Under the pieces are notes generated by a model that searched no databases, was not told the DNA's origin, and worked only from the letters and a program-made list of their open reading frames with translations. A stretch of DNA of 64,000 bases from contig NZ_JANAVO010000001.1 of the NCBI RefSeq assembly GCF_024213555.1, forward strand, positions 3,410,001-3,474,000, written 5' to 3'. Source of the stretch: Allokutzneria sp. A3M-2-11 16. GTDB lineage: Bacteria; Actinomycetota; Actinomycetes; Mycobacteriales; Pseudonocardiaceae. The position numbers and the translations under genes were made by a program. Position 1 is the stretch's first letter. Each line of letters begins with the position of its first letter. This document shows, in pieces, positions 46,062 to 55,784 of this stretch.

Positions 46062-47510
46062 GTGTCGCGGTTCGTCGATCGCGTGGTCCTGCACGCGGCG
46101 GGCGGTGAGGGCGGCAACGGGTGCGCCTCGGTGCACAAGGAGAAGTTCAAGCCGCTCGGCGGGCCGGACGGGGGCAACGGGGGCAACGGCGGCGACGTCG
46201 TGCTCGTCGTGGACTCCAGCGTGCACACGCTGCTCGACTTCCACTTCCGCCCGCACCACACCGGGGGCAACGGCAAGCAAGGCCAGGGAGGCATGCGCAA
46301 CGGCGCGATGGGCGCCAGCCTGGAACTGCGGGTGCCCAACGGCACCGTGGTGATGAGCGAGGACGGCGAGGTCATCGCCGACCTCGTCGGTGAGGGCACC
46401 CGGTTGATCGCGGCGCAGGGCGGCCGCGGTGGCCTCGGCAACGCCGCGCTGTCCTCCAAGGCGCGCAAGGCCCCCGGCTTCGCGCTGCTCGGCGAGCCCG
46501 GCGAGCGCAGGGACCTGGTCCTGGAGCTGAAGTCGGTCGCCGACGTCGGCCTGCTCGGCTTCCCCTCCGCGGGCAAGTCCTCGCTGATCGCGGTGCTCTC
46601 CGCGGCCCGGCCCAAGATCGCCGACTACCCGTTCACCACCCTGGTGCCCAACCTCGGCGTGGTGACCGCGGGCGAGACGGTGTTCACCGTGGCCGACGTG
46701 CCGGGGCTGATCCCCGGGGCGAGCCAGGGCAAGGGACTCGGGCTGGACTTCCTCCGGCACATCGAGCGGTGCGCGGTGCTGGTGCACGTCATCGACTGCG
46801 CGACCTACGAGCCGGACCGCGACCCGATCTCCGATATCGACGCCCTGGAGCGGGAGCTGGCGCTCTACACGCCCTCGCTCGGCGGTGACCTGGCCGAGCG
46901 GCCCAGGATGGTCGTGCTCAACAAGATCGACATCCCCGAGGGCCGGGACATGGCCGAGCTCGTCGAGGCCGAGTTGAAGGAGCGCGGCCTGCCCGTGTTC
47001 AAGATCTCCACGGCCAGCCGCGAGGGCCTGCGCGAGCTGACCTTCGCCATGGGCAAGGTGGTCGAGGACTACCGCGCCAACAAGCCGGTCGAGGAGAACA
47101 CCCGCGTCGTGCTGCGGCCGAAGGCGGTCAACGAGACCGGCTTCAGCGTCGAGCCGGACCCGGAGAACCCCGGGGGCTTCATCGTCCGCGGCGAGCGGCC
47201 GGAGCGCTGGGTGCTCCAGACCTACTTCGGCAACAGCGAGGCCGTCGGCTACCTGGCCGACCGGCTCGCCCGGCTCGGGGTCGAGGAGGAGCTGGCGCGG
47301 CGGGGCGCGGAGCCCGGCTGCGCGGTCACCATCGGCGAGATGACCTTCGACTGGGAGCCGACGACGCCCGCGGGCATCGCGCTCGCCATGGAGGTGCGCG
47401 GAGAGGACCCGCGGCTGGACCGCAGCGACCGGATCTCGGCCGCCGACCGGAAGCAGGCCCGCCGGGTGCGCCGCGGGCTCGTCGGCGAGGAGGAAGAGGG
47501 GGAGGAGTGA
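46062..47510 (+). CDS. obgE: GTPase ObgE/CgtA
   Basis: A 482-residue GTPase needed for 50S assembly and growth control. The glycine-rich Obg fold is at the N-terminus ([16 protein letters not shown]), with G motifs GFPSAGKSS (G1), DVPGLIPGA (G3) and NKID (G4). The C-terminal OCT domain includes the [20 protein letters not shown] segment, followed by a basic tail and acidic end. AGGAGGAAGTC precedes the GTG. The stop overlaps proB by GTGA. Confidence 0.97.
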   Translation: MSRFVDRVVLHAAGGEGGNGCASVHKEKFKPLGGPDGGNGGNGGDVVLVVDSSVHTLLDFHFRPHHTGGNGKQGQGGMRNGAMGASLELRVPNGTVVMSEDGEVIADLVGEGTRLIAAQGGRGGLGNAALSSKARKAPGFALLGEPGERRDLVLELKSVADVGLLGFPSAGKSSLIAVLSAARPKIADYPFTTLVPNLGVVTAGETVFTVADVPGLIPGASQGKGLGLDFLRHIERCAVLVHVIDCATYEPDRDPISDIDALERELALYTPSLGGDLAERPRMVVLNKIDIPEGRDMAELVEAELKERGLPVFKISTASREGLRELTFAMGKVVEDYRANKPVEENTRVVLRPKAVNETGFSVEPDPENPGGFIVRGERPERWVLQTYFGNSEAVGYLADRLARLGVEEELARRGAEPGCAVTIGEMTFDWEPTTPAGIALAMEVRGEDPRLDRSDRISAADRKQARRVRRGLVGEEEEGEE

Positions 47511-48634
47511 ACCCCTCAACCACTGTCTCTCCGGCCCGCGCCACAATCGCGGGGGCCCGCAGGGTCGTGGTCAAGGTGGGGTCGTCCTCGCTGACCACGG
47601 CCGAGGGCGGCCTCGACACGAGCAGGCTGGACGGGTTGGTCGACGCGCTCGCCGCGCGGTGCGGGGCGGGCAGCCAGGTCGTCCTGGTGTCCTCCGGTGC
47701 GATTGCGGCGGGGCTCGCCCCGTTGGGGCTGGCGAAGCGCCCGCGCGACCTGGCCACGCAGCAGGCCGCGGCGAGCGTCGGGCAGCTCCAGCTCGCGCAC
47801 GCCTACGCCGCGTCCTTCGCGCGGCACTCGCTTACGGTCGGCCAAGTCCTGCTGACCGCCGACGACGTGGTGCGGCGCGCGCACTACCGCAACGCGCAGC
47901 GGACGTTCTCTCGGTTGCTGGCTCTCGGCGTGGTGCCGGTGGTGAACGAGAACGACACCGTTGCCACGGACGAGATCCGCTTCGGCGACAATGACCGGCT
48001 CGCCGCCCTGGTGGCGCACTTGGTCGGCGCGGACGCGTTGGTTCTGCTGTCCGATGTGGACGGTCTGTACGACGGAGATCCTCGCCTGCCAGGCTCCTCG
48101 CTGATCCCCGAAGTCCTCGGTCAGTCCGATGTGGACGGTGTGGACGTCGCGGCGGTGGGCTCCGGCCTCGGAACCGGTGGTATGGCTTCGAAACTCGCCG
48201 CGGCTCGTCTTGCCGCCGCGGCGGGGATTCCGGTGCTGCTGACCGCCGCCGCCGCTGCGGGACCCGCGTTGGCCTCCGGTGCGGTGGGCACTGTGTTCGC
48301 TGCGACCGGCCCCAGGATGTCCGCGCGCCGCTTCTGGCTGGCCCACGCCGCCGACGCGGTCGGCCACCTGCACCTCGACGACGGCGCTGTCGCCGCGGTG
48401 GTGGGTCGGCGTCGTTCGCTGCTCGCCGCGGGCATCACCGCCGTCGACGGCGACTTCGAGGCCGGCGACGTGGTGGAGCTGCTGAACGCCGCCGGAGTGG
48501 TGGTGGCCCGGGGCGCGGTGGCCTTCGACGCGGCGGAGCTACCCGCGCTGATCGGTCACTCCAGCCACGAACTGCCACCGGAGCAACGCCGCGAAGTCGT
48601 CCACGCCGACGACCTAGTCCCTCTCCGCCCCTAA
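47507..48634 (+). CDS. proB: Glutamate 5-kinase
   Basis: A 375-residue enzyme, the first step of proline synthesis, phosphorylating glutamate. [10 protein letters not shown] is the ATP/glutamate loop, [16 protein letters not shown] the glutamate-binding block, and [15 protein letters not shown] a kinase signature. A C-terminal PUA domain (from about residue 280) completes it. Translationally coupled to obgE. proA, the next enzyme, lies 3.7 kb downstream beyond two minus-strand genes. Confidence 0.96.
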   Translation: MNPSTTVSPARATIAGARRVVVKVGSSSLTTAEGGLDTSRLDGLVDALAARCGAGSQVVLVSSGAIAAGLAPLGLAKRPRDLATQQAAASVGQLQLAHAYAASFARHSLTVGQVLLTADDVVRRAHYRNAQRTFSRLLALGVVPVVNENDTVATDEIRFGDNDRLAALVAHLVGADALVLLSDVDGLYDGDPRLPGSSLIPEVLGQSDVDGVDVAAVGSGLGTGGMASKLAAARLAAAAGIPVLLTAAAAAGPALASGAVGTVFAATGPRMSARRFWLAHAADAVGHLHLDDGAVAAVVGRRRSLLAAGITAVDGDFEAGDVVELLNAAGVVVARGAVAFDAAELPALIGHSSHELPPEQRREVVHADDLVPLRP

Positions 48635-48660
48635 CCCCCTCCTCCCCCCACGTTCACCCT

Positions 48661-48900
48661 GAACGAGTCATTGGGGTACTTGAACGCCCTGAACGAGTCG
48701 TTCGGGGCGTTAGATTCCCTGAACGAGTCGTTCAGGGCATTGGGGTCCCCGAACGACTCGTTCAGCGCATGGGTGTTGGGGGTCCTGAATGACTCGTTCA
48801 GGGCGGTGGTGCTGCCCGCCAATGTCGTGTTTGGGGCGTTGGATTCCCTGAACGAGTCATTGGGGGCGTTGAGGTCCCCGAACGAGTCGTTCAGGGCGTT
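48661..48900. repeat. Array of eight ~30-bp palindromic tandem repeats
   Basis: The core GAACGAsTCrTT recurs at 48661, 48691, 48721, 48751, 48787, about 48818 (degenerate), 48850 and 48880. Spacing is 30 bp except around one 36-bp unit. Most units form the near-palindrome CTGAACGAGTCGTTCAG. Because of that symmetry both strands are open and encode a N-[DE]-S-F-type decapeptide repeat. The array fills the 301-base gap between convergent proB and the SDR-PPOX gene. A hairpin or terminator-like DNA element is more likely than a protein. Confidence 0.85.
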
Positions 48901-48935
48901 GAGCGCCCTAAAAGCGGCGTTGATCTTGGGAGGGG

Positions 48936-50138
48936 TTAGAGGCGGCCGGTGATGCGCTCGGGGGTCACGCGGACGGTGGTGACGGTGGCGTGGCTGTGGT
49001 CCGCCTCCGGGGTGCGGCGGATGTGCTCGGCGTAGGACGTGCCGATGTACTTCATCGTCAGTTCCTCGCGGAGTGCGTGAGTGCCTTCGCGCGACATGGT
49101 TGCGGTGCCTTGGATCGACGCGTAGGTGTGCGGCGCGTCCGCAGGGGTCACCAGGACGTTGATCCGGGGGTCGCGCCGGAGGTTGCGTTCCTTGCGGCTG
49201 CCTTCCGCGATCATGAACAGCACGTCGTCGCCGTCGCGTTTCACCCACACCACCGACTGGTGCGGCTCGCCGCCGGGCTGGACGGTCCCGATCACGCCGA
49301 AGACCGGTGAGTCCAGCAACTCGCGCAGGTTCATCGCTGAGACTCCACGCAGTACGGGCATGCCCAAGAGCTTGCGTGTCAACGTGTCCAGCCGCCGGGC
49401 CGCGCCGGGGTCCGGGGCGGGCGTGTGCGGAGTGCCCTGGATGAACACGCTCAGCGGGCTGGCAGGCGGTGCGTCCAACAGCGCCATGAGCGGCTGGATG
49501 GCCACGTCGACCGGCGTCGCCGACGCGCGGATGGCCTCGATCTGCCGCGCGACCCCCTCGTCGTAGGAGCCGGAGAAGCTCGTGTTCACCGTCCCCGGGT
49601 TGACCAGGACGTAGCGGATCTTCTCCGAGGGCCGGTTCAGCGCGAAGCCCTCGCCGAGCAGGTCGTTGAGCAGGCCGCCCTGGAACATCGCGGCGATCCC
49701 GTCGTAGCCGGACTCCAGGCCGAGGTCGTCCCAGCGCACGCGCTCGGGGTTCGGGCCAGGGCCGGCCACGTTGAGGATCACCGGGTCGTCGGCGGCGTGC
49801 AGCAGGTCGGCCAGTTCGTAGCTCAGCAGGAAGCGGCTCAGGTAGTAAAGCGCGAAGTTGTGCTCGAAGCCCTCGGCGGTGACCCGGCGTTCGGACTGGA
49901 GGTGCCGGGCGCACAGCACCAACGCGTCGATCTTGGGGTACCGGGAGCGCAGCTCGGCGATCGCCGCCCTGGTCTCGCCGACCAGGCTCAGGTCGGCCCG
50001 GACGAAATGCGCGCCCTCCGGCGCTTTCGCCTGGTCACGGCCGATCACGACCACCTCGTGGCCGCGCTTGAGGTAGGCGCGCGCGAGCGCCCCGCCGATG
50101 CCGTCGGTGCCACCCGTGATGACGTAGATTGAACCCAT
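48936..50138 (-). CDS. Fusion of SDR-like domain and PPOX (flavin/F420-type) domain
   Basis: A 400-residue protein. Residues 1-260 are a short-chain dehydrogenase-like Rossmann domain with the nucleotide motif GGTDGIGGALARAY. The usual YxxxK is not found where expected; that region reads YDGIAAMFQGGLLND. Residues about 275-400 form a pyridoxamine-5-phosphate-oxidase-like split barrel (FGVIGTVQPGGEPHQSVVWV and RKERNLRRDPRINVLV), as in F420-dependent PPOX proteins. The ATG has no SD; TAGATT lies six bases upstream and a 10-bp inverted repeat spans the start codon. The reaction is unknown; the fusion could couple two redox cofactors. Confidence 0.78.
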   Translation of the reverse strand: MGSIYVITGGTDGIGGALARAYLKRGHEVVVIGRDQAKAPEGAHFVRADLSLVGETRAAIAELRSRYPKIDALVLCARHLQSERRVTAEGFEHNFALYYLSRFLLSYELADLLHAADDPVILNVAGPGPNPERVRWDDLGLESGYDGIAAMFQGGLLNDLLGEGFALNRPSEKIRYVLVNPGTVNTSFSGSYDEGVARQIEAIRASATPVDVAIQPLMALLDAPPASPLSVFIQGTPHTPAPDPGAARRLDTLTRKLLGMPVLRGVSAMNLRELLDSPVFGVIGTVQPGGEPHQSVVWVKRDGDDVLFMIAEGSRKERNLRRDPRINVLVTPADAPHTYASIQGTATMSREGTHALREELTMKYIGTSYAEHIRRTPEADHSHATVTTVRVTPERITGRL

Positions 50139-50150
50139 GAGTTCAATCTA
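50125..50150. promoter_or_regulatory. 10-bp inverted repeat operator over the SDR-PPOX start
   Basis: TAGATTGAAC-N6-GTTCAATCTA, perfect arms, with the ATG in the spacer. On the minus strand TAGATT (50145-50150) is also the -10 box six bases before the ATG. A repressor bound here would block both the promoter and the start. Confidence 0.75.
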
Positions 50151-50171
50151 ATGGTCAAGCTGGTGTTGTCG

Positions 50172-52364
50172 CTAGGCCGTCGCGGCCAGGACGAAGGGCA
50201 GCACCTCCCGGGCTCCGGCGCGGCGCAGCATCCGGGCCGCGACGGTGAGCGTCCAGCCGGTGTCCACCCGGTCGTCGATCAGCAGCACCGGGCCGTCCGC
50301 TGTGGACAGGTTCTGTTCCAGCTCCGGGGACAGGCTCAGCGACGTGGTCAGCCCGGCCAGCCGCTGCGCGCTGTTCACCGCCGTCGGGGCCTCGCCGGTG
50401 GAGAGCACGCGGCCGAGGAACGGCAGCCTGCCGATGGTGGCGATGCGGGTCGCGAAGCTCGCCACCAGGCGTGGGCGCTTCCGCGAGTCGATCGCGGCGA
50501 CGCCGACCGGCCGCCGCTCCCAGCCCCACCCGGCCAGGACCTGCACGCACGCCTGGAAGAGCTCGTCGGTGATCTCGGCGTCGAGGGCGTCCGGCGCGAA
50601 CAGCGGGCGCAGCCGGTTGCCCCAGCCGATGTCGGTCAGCCTGCCCAGCGCGCGGCCCACCGACGCGGCCTCCGTCGCCGGGATGCGGCCGCTGAGGTCG
50701 ATGCCGAGCGCGCTCATCCCGCTCGGCCACTGCTTGCGCGCGGACAGGTCGATGCCGGGGCGCATGAGCCGCTGCTCGACCTCCGCCACCGCCTCGCCCG
50801 GCACCTCCGTGGACAGGCGCTCGCCGGTGCAGTTGTCGCAGCGCCCGCACGGGGCCGCGTGCGGATCGTCGAGCTGGCGCAACAGGAACTCCATGCGGCA
50901 GCCCGTGGTGGCGAGGTAGTCCACCATCGCCTGCTGCTCCGCCTGCCGCGCCTTCGCCACGCGCGCGTAGCGGTCGGCGTCGTAGGTCCACTCCTCGCCG
51001 GTGGCCGTCCAGCCGCCGCGCACACGGTGCACCGCGCCGTCCACGTCGAGCACCTTCAGCACTGCTTCGAGGCGACTGCGGCTGAGCTCCACCCGTGGTT
51101 CCAGTGCGGCCGTGGACATCGGGCCGTCCGCCTCGCCGAGCACGGACAGCAGCCGCCGCACGATGTGCTCCGACGGGAAGGCCAGCGAGTCGAAGTATGC
51201 CCAGATGTCCTTGTCCTCAGGACCGGGCAGCAGCAGCACCTCCGCGCGCTGCACGCCACGACCGGCACGACCGATCTGCTGGTAGTACGCGATCGGCGAG
51301 GACGGGGCGCCCAGGTGCACGACGAACCCGAGGTCCGGCTTGTCGAAGCCCATACCCAGCGCCGAGGTCGCCACGAGGGCCTTCACCTTGTTGGCGAGCA
51401 GGTCCTCCTCGGCCTGCTGGCGTTCCGAGGTCTCGGTCTTGCCGGAGTAGGAGGCCACCTCGAAGCCGCGGTCGCGGAGGAAGGAGGCCACGTCGTCGGC
51501 CGCGGCGACGGTCAGCGTGTAGATGATCCCGGAGCCCGGCAGCTCGTTGAGCTTGTTCGCCAGCCAGGCCAGCCGCGCCTGCGCCGTGGGCAGCCGGACC
51601 GCGCTCAACCGCAGGCTCTCCCGGTCGAGTTGTCCGCGCAGCACCAACGCTTCGCGTTCGCCCAACTCCAGTTGTTCGGCCACGTCGTGCACCACGCGGT
51701 CGTTCGCCGTCGCGGTGGTCGCGAGCACCGGGATCTCCTCCGGCAGCTCCGCGATCAGCGTGCGCAGGCGGCGGTAGTCCGGCCGGAAGTCGTGGCCCCA
51801 GTCGGAGATGCAGTGCGCCTCGTCCACCACGATCAGGCCGGCGTCGGCGGACAGCTCGGGCAGCACGTTGTCCCGGAAGTCCGGGTTGTTCAGCCGTTCC
51901 GGGCTGACCAGGAGCACGTCCAGCTCGCCCGTGGCGACCTGCTCCTGGACGTTCTCCCACTCCTCCTGGTTGGCGGAGTTGATCGTCGCGGCGCGCACCC
52001 CGGCCCGCTCGGCGGCGACCACCTGGTTGCGCATCAGCGCCAGCAGCGGGGAGACGATGACCGTCGGCCCCTCGCCCAGCTCGCGCAGCAGCGCGGTCGC
52101 GATGAAGTACACGGCCGACTTGCCCCATCCGGTGCGCTGCACGACCAGCGCGCGGGACCGGTCGACGACGAGCGCGCGGATCGCCGTCCACTGGTCTTCA
52201 CGCAGCTTCGCGTGCTCTCCCGCGAGAGAGCGCAGCTTCTCCTCGGCCAGGTCCCGCAGTGCTTGATCCTCCTGGGCCAGTTCATCCACGTCGTCCAGGG
52301 TGCCCCATGGGTCGGACAGTCCGGCGTCCGGGCTGTGGGATAACCGGATCGGGTGGGGCCGCAT
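50172..52364 (-). CDS. RecQ-family DNA helicase with phosphoribosyltransferase-like C-terminus
   Basis: A 730-residue protein. The helicase core has [11 protein letters not shown] (Walker A), [19 protein letters not shown] (DEAH and aromatic-rich loop) and [11 protein letters not shown] (motif VI). A zinc-binding site follows (GCRMEFLL, then CGRCDNC). The last 100 residues end with [22 protein letters not shown], which matches the PRPP-binding motif of type I phosphoribosyltransferases. It unwinds DNA 3'-5' in repair; the tail's role is unknown. The start ATG at 52364 is chosen since the open frame further upstream is antisense to proA. It diverges from proA. Confidence 0.87.
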   Translation of the reverse strand: MRPHPIRLSHSPDAGLSDPWGTLDDVDELAQEDQALRDLAEEKLRSLAGEHAKLREDQWTAIRALVVDRSRALVVQRTGWGKSAVYFIATALLRELGEGPTVIVSPLLALMRNQVVAAERAGVRAATINSANQEEWENVQEQVATGELDVLLVSPERLNNPDFRDNVLPELSADAGLIVVDEAHCISDWGHDFRPDYRRLRTLIAELPEEIPVLATTATANDRVVHDVAEQLELGEREALVLRGQLDRESLRLSAVRLPTAQARLAWLANKLNELPGSGIIYTLTVAAADDVASFLRDRGFEVASYSGKTETSERQQAEEDLLANKVKALVATSALGMGFDKPDLGFVVHLGAPSSPIAYYQQIGRAGRGVQRAEVLLLPGPEDKDIWAYFDSLAFPSEHIVRRLLSVLGEADGPMSTAALEPRVELSRSRLEAVLKVLDVDGAVHRVRGGWTATGEEWTYDADRYARVAKARQAEQQAMVDYLATTGCRMEFLLRQLDDPHAAPCGRCDNCTGERLSTEVPGEAVAEVEQRLMRPGIDLSARKQWPSGMSALGIDLSGRIPATEAASVGRALGRLTDIGWGNRLRPLFAPDALDAEITDELFQACVQVLAGWGWERRPVGVAAIDSRKRPRLVASFATRIATIGRLPFLGRVLSTGEAPTAVNSAQRLAGLTTSLSLSPELEQNLSTADGPVLLIDDRVDTGWTLTVAARMLRRAGAREVLPFVLAATA

Positions 52365-52383
52365 GCGGACTACCCTGGGACGT

Positions 52384-53676
52384 GTGACCGCAATGAAGTC
52401 CACTGTGGACGAAGATCTCCGTGCGCAGGTGCACGACGCCGCCCGCCGCGCCCGCGTGGCGGCCTCCGACCTGGCGCTGGCCACCCGCCAGGTCAAGGAC
52501 GCGGCGCTGCACGCCATCGCCGACGCGCTCGTCCGCAGGGCGCCGGAGGTGCTGGCCGCCAACGCCGAGGACGTGCGCCGGGGCCGCGAGTCCGGGCTGG
52601 ACGAGGCGATGATCGACCGGCTCTCGCTGACCGAGTCGCGGATCGCCGCGATCGCGGAGGCGCAGCGCACGGTCGCCGGGCTGCCCGACCCGGTCGGTGA
52701 GGTGCTGCGTGGCGGCGTTCTGCCGAACGGGCTGGAGACGCGTCAGGTCCGCGTGCCGATGGGCGTGGTGGGCATGGTCTACGAGGGCCGTCCGAACGTG
52801 ACCGTGGACGCGGCCGGGCTGACCCTGAAGGCGGGCAATGCCGTGCTGTTGCGCGGATCTTCGTCGGCGGAGAGCTCGAACACCGCGCTCGTGGCCGTGC
52901 TCCGCGATGCCGTCGTCGAAGCCGGTCTGCCCGCCGACGCGGTGCAGCTGCTGCCGTGCCACGACCGTGCTTCGGTCCGGCACCTGATCACCGCGCGCGG
53001 CCTGGTGGACCTGGTCATCCCGCGTGGTGGCGCCGGGCTGATCAACGCCGTCGTCGAGGGCGCGACCGTGCCCACGGTGGAGACCGGCGTCGGCAACTGC
53101 CACGTCTACGTGGACTCCGCGGCCGACCTGGACATGGCCGTGCGCATCGTCCTCAACTCCAAGGCGCGTCGCCCCAGTGTGTGCAACGCGGCTGAGAACC
53201 TGTTGGTGCACAAGGACATCGCGGAGCGCTTCGTGCCCGCGGTCGCGCGCGAGCTGGCCGCGGCCGGGGTCACGCTGCACGCCGATGACAGCTTCGCCGC
53301 CTTGGCGGAGACCGCGACGGTGCCCGCGCAGGACGAGGACTGGGACACCGAGTACCTGTCGTTGGACATCGCCGCCAAGGTCGTGGACTCCTTCGCCGAC
53401 GCGGTCGCGCACATCGCCGAGCACGGCTCCGGGCACACCGAGGCGATCGTGACCGCCGACGTGCGCACGGCCCGCGAGTTCACCGCGCGGGTGGACGCGG
53501 CCGCGGTCATGGTCAACGCGGCCACCTCCTTCACCGACGGCGGTGAGTTCGGCATGGGCGCGGAGATCGGCATTTCCACGCAGAAGCTGCACGCGCGCGG
53601 GCCGATGGCGCTGCCGGAGCTGACCTCGACCAAGTGGGTGGTGTGGGGAGACGGGCACGTCCGCCCGTCTTCCTGA
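52384..53676 (+). CDS. proA: Gamma-glutamyl phosphate reductase
   Basis: A 430-residue NADPH-dependent enzyme, the second step of proline synthesis. [17 protein letters not shown] is the conserved N-terminal block, [12 protein letters not shown] holds the catalytic Cys, and [26 protein letters not shown] the C-terminal signature. The GTG at 52384 has no SD; TACCCT (52371-52376) ends seven bases before it, pointing to a leaderless mRNA. An internal ATG three codons later is an alternative. The divergent RecQ gene is 19 bases away. Confidence 0.96.
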   Translation: MTAMKSTVDEDLRAQVHDAARRARVAASDLALATRQVKDAALHAIADALVRRAPEVLAANAEDVRRGRESGLDEAMIDRLSLTESRIAAIAEAQRTVAGLPDPVGEVLRGGVLPNGLETRQVRVPMGVVGMVYEGRPNVTVDAAGLTLKAGNAVLLRGSSSAESSNTALVAVLRDAVVEAGLPADAVQLLPCHDRASVRHLITARGLVDLVIPRGGAGLINAVVEGATVPTVETGVGNCHVYVDSAADLDMAVRIVLNSKARRPSVCNAAENLLVHKDIAERFVPAVARELAAAGVTLHADDSFAALAETATVPAQDEDWDTEYLSLDIAAKVVDSFADAVAHIAEHGSGHTEAIVTADVRTAREFTARVDAAAVMVNAATSFTDGGEFGMGAEIGISTQKLHARGPMALPELTSTKWVVWGDGHVRPSS

Positions 53677-53700
53677 GAAGGTTTCCCGCAGAATGTCCGG

Positions 53701-54285
53701 ATGCCGCAGAACCCACCGCCGCGTCGTCGGGACTCCCAGGCCACCCGTGCCGCACTGCTGAAAGCGGCTGGTGAGCTCTTCGCCGAACGGGGCTACGACC
53801 GCACGACGGTGCGCGACATCGCCGCGCGCGCGGGAGCCAACCAGGCCCTGCTGTTCCGGTACTTCGGCACGAAGGAAGACCTGTTCAACGCGGTGGTGGC
53901 GCACCGGGGGATGGACCTGTTGCACGCGGGGCCCGCCGAGCAGCTGCCGCACCGCATCCTGGAGCTGTTCCTCGCCGACGCGCCCGAGGGCTCCGACCAC
54001 CCGATCCTGGCGATGCTGCGCTCGGCCGTCGTCGGCAAGGAGTCGATGGAGCTGCGCAAGGAGATGGGCCGCGCCTACGTGCGGTCGCTGGCGGAGCTGG
54101 CCGAGGGGCCGGAGGCGGAGCTGCGTGCCGAGCTGGTGCTGGCGTGGCTGGTCGGGATCGGTTTCTGCCGTTCGGTGCTGGGCTCGGACAACCTGCGGGC
54201 GGCTCCCGCCGATCGGGTGGAGGCCGAGGTGCGGCGGGGGATCTCCGCGCTGCTGGATCTTGACGCGCCCGTGACTCCTTCGTAG
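53701..54285 (+). CDS. TetR family regulator of the P450/ferredoxin operon
   Basis: A 194-residue protein. The HTH reads LLKAAGELFAERGYDRTTVRDIAARAGANQALLFRYFGTKEDLF; the rest is a TetR_C-type domain (LRSAVVGKESMELRKEMG). It lies directly upstream of the P450 on the same strand. The P450 promoter begins inside its last codons and is overlapped by GTAAGC-N4-GCTTAC, a likely operator. The ATG has no SD; CAGAAT lies six bases upstream. Confidence 0.88.
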   Translation: MPQNPPPRRRDSQATRAALLKAAGELFAERGYDRTTVRDIAARAGANQALLFRYFGTKEDLFNAVVAHRGMDLLHAGPAEQLPHRILELFLADAPEGSDHPILAMLRSAVVGKESMELRKEMGRAYVRSLAELAEGPEAELRAELVLAWLVGIGFCRSVLGSDNLRAAPADRVEAEVRRGISALLDLDAPVTPS

Positions 54286-54309
54286 CGTGGAAAGTAAGCG
54301 ACTGCTTAC
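54260..54309 (+). promoter_or_regulatory. P450 promoter (TTGACG-N17-TAGCGT) with GTAAGC-GACT-GCTTAC operator
   Basis: -35 at 54260-54265 and -10 at 54283-54288, 17 bp apart, place the start of transcription at about 54295. A 16-bp palindrome (54294-54309) sits exactly there, the classical TetR repression position. The -35 lies within the tetR coding end. Confidence 0.75.
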
Positions 54310-54332
54310 ATCTTTGGCGAAGGGAGATCACG

Positions 54333-55544
54333 GTGACCGCCGTCGATCCCACCACCTCGGCGCCGTCCTACCCGTTCAGCCCGCCGAGGGCACTCGACCT
54401 GGACCCGGTCTACGAACGCCTGCGCCGCGACGAGCCGATCACCCGGGTCCGCATGCCCTTCGGCGAGGGCACGGCGTGGCTGGTCACCCGCCACGCCGAC
54501 GCCAGGACCGTGCTCGGCGACCCGAGGTTCAGCATGGCCGCGGGCACCACCCCGGAGACCCCGCGCAGCACCCCGTTCCCGCTGGACCGCGACAGCATCC
54601 TGGGCATGGACGCGCCCGAGCACACGCGGCTGCGCCGCCTGGTCGCCAAGGCGTTCACCGCGCGGCGCGTCGAGCAGATGCGGCCCCGCCTGCGCGAGCT
54701 GGTCGACAGCTCGCTCACGGAGATGGAGAAGCACGGCGCGCCCGCGGACCTGGTGCACCACCTGGCGCTGCCGCTACCGGTGACGGTCATCTGCGACATG
54801 CTCGGAGTGCCCTACGAGGACCGGCACCTGTTCCGGTCCTTCTCCGACGCGGTCCTGTCGACCACGAAGTTCACCCAGGCACAGATCGAGGACGCGCGGG
54901 AGAAGTTCCTCGCTTATATGGGCGGCCTGGTCGCGCGGCGCCGTGCCGACCCCACTGACGACCTGCTGGGCGCGCTCGTGCTGGCCAGGGACAACGACGA
55001 CCGGCTCTCCGAGATGGAGCTGGTGCGGCTCGGCATCACGCTGCTCGTCGCGGGCCACGAGACCACGGCCAACCAGCTGACGAACTTCACGTACCTGTTG
55101 CTCAGCCAGCCAGAGCGCTACCAGGCGCTGGTCGCCGACCCCTCGCTGGTGCCCGCCGCGGTGGAGGAGCTGTTGCGCTTCACTCCGCTCGGCGCCTCGG
55201 GTGGCTTCGTCCGGGTCGCGCTGGAGGACGTCGAGCTGGCCGGGGTCACCGTGCGCAAGGGCGAGTCCGTCTTCGCCCAGAACGCCTCGGCGAACCGGGA
55301 CGACGCGGTCTTCGACCTGCCGAACGAGATCGACTTCAACCGGCCGCACAACCCGCACATCGCCTTCGGTCACGGCCTGCACCACTGCCTCGGCGCGCAG
55401 CTCGCCCGGCTGGAGCTCCAGGTCGCCCTGGAGGGGATGATCGCGCGCTTCCCGAACCTGCGCTTCGCCGTGCCCGTGGACGAGCTGCCGTGGCGGACGG
55501 GGATGCTTGTTCGGGGCCTGGAGGCCCTCCCGGTGGCGTGGTGA
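54333..55544 (+). CDS. Cytochrome P450 (CYP105-like)
   Basis: A 403-residue soluble P450. The I-helix is VAGHETTANQ, ExxR is EELLRF, and the heme loop FGHGLHHCLGAQLARLEL contains the thiolate Cys. DAPEHTRLRRLVAKAFTARRVEQMRP is the standard C-helix. The close partner ferredoxin 15 bases downstream fits the CYP105-type operon plan, where electrons come from a [3Fe-4S] ferredoxin. GAAGGGAG precedes the GTG. The substrate, perhaps a xenobiotic or secondary metabolite, is unknown; the upstream TetR probably senses it. Confidence 0.94.
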   Translation: MTAVDPTTSAPSYPFSPPRALDLDPVYERLRRDEPITRVRMPFGEGTAWLVTRHADARTVLGDPRFSMAAGTTPETPRSTPFPLDRDSILGMDAPEHTRLRRLVAKAFTARRVEQMRPRLRELVDSSLTEMEKHGAPADLVHHLALPLPVTVICDMLGVPYEDRHLFRSFSDAVLSTTKFTQAQIEDAREKFLAYMGGLVARRRADPTDDLLGALVLARDNDDRLSEMELVRLGITLLVAGHETTANQLTNFTYLLLSQPERYQALVADPSLVPAAVEELLRFTPLGASGGFVRVALEDVELAGVTVRKGESVFAQNASANRDDAVFDLPNEIDFNRPHNPHIAFGHGLHHCLGAQLARLELQVALEGMIARFPNLRFAVPVDELPWRTGMLVRGLEALPVAW

Positions 55545-55559
55545 AGGTAGAAATGTCCC

Positions 55560-55784
55560 ATGAGTGATCGTTGGTTGGTCAGTGTCGACCAGAACTGCAT
55601 CGGCTCCGGCATGTGCGCGGGCGCTGCCCCGGAGCACTTCGAGCTGATGGACGGCTACGCGCGCGCCATCAAGGACGAGGTGGACTCGGACGAGGCCGTG
55701 ATCGACGCCGCCGAGTCCTGCCCGGTGGAGGCGATCCTGGTCAAGCTCGCCTCCACCGGCGAAGTGGTCGCACCGGCCGAATAG
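55560..55784 (+). CDS. [3Fe-4S]-type ferredoxin
   Basis: A 74-residue protein. CIGSGMC (residues 13-19) and SCPVEAI (Cys about 55) give three cysteine ligands, with Gly at the position of the fourth. This is the pattern of P450-linked [3Fe-4S] ferredoxins. It should carry electrons to the P450 encoded just upstream. Its stop touches the stop of the convergent nitroreductase, with no room for a terminator. Confidence 0.92.
   Translation: MSDRWLVSVDQNCIGSGMCAGAAPEHFELMDGYARAIKDEVDSDEAVIDAAESCPVEAILVKLASTGEVVAPAE

Noticed and set aside
48661-48900. CRISPR array suggested by eight repeats at 30-bp pitch
   Set aside because: The units follow each other without unique spacers of constant size, are degenerate and palindromic along their length, and no cas gene is present.
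48631-49914. Long minus-strand reading frame (427 codons) through the repeat array
   Set aside because: It is the shadow of the SDR-PPOX gene in another frame, extended by the repeat array, which is open on both strands because of its palindromic 30-bp units.
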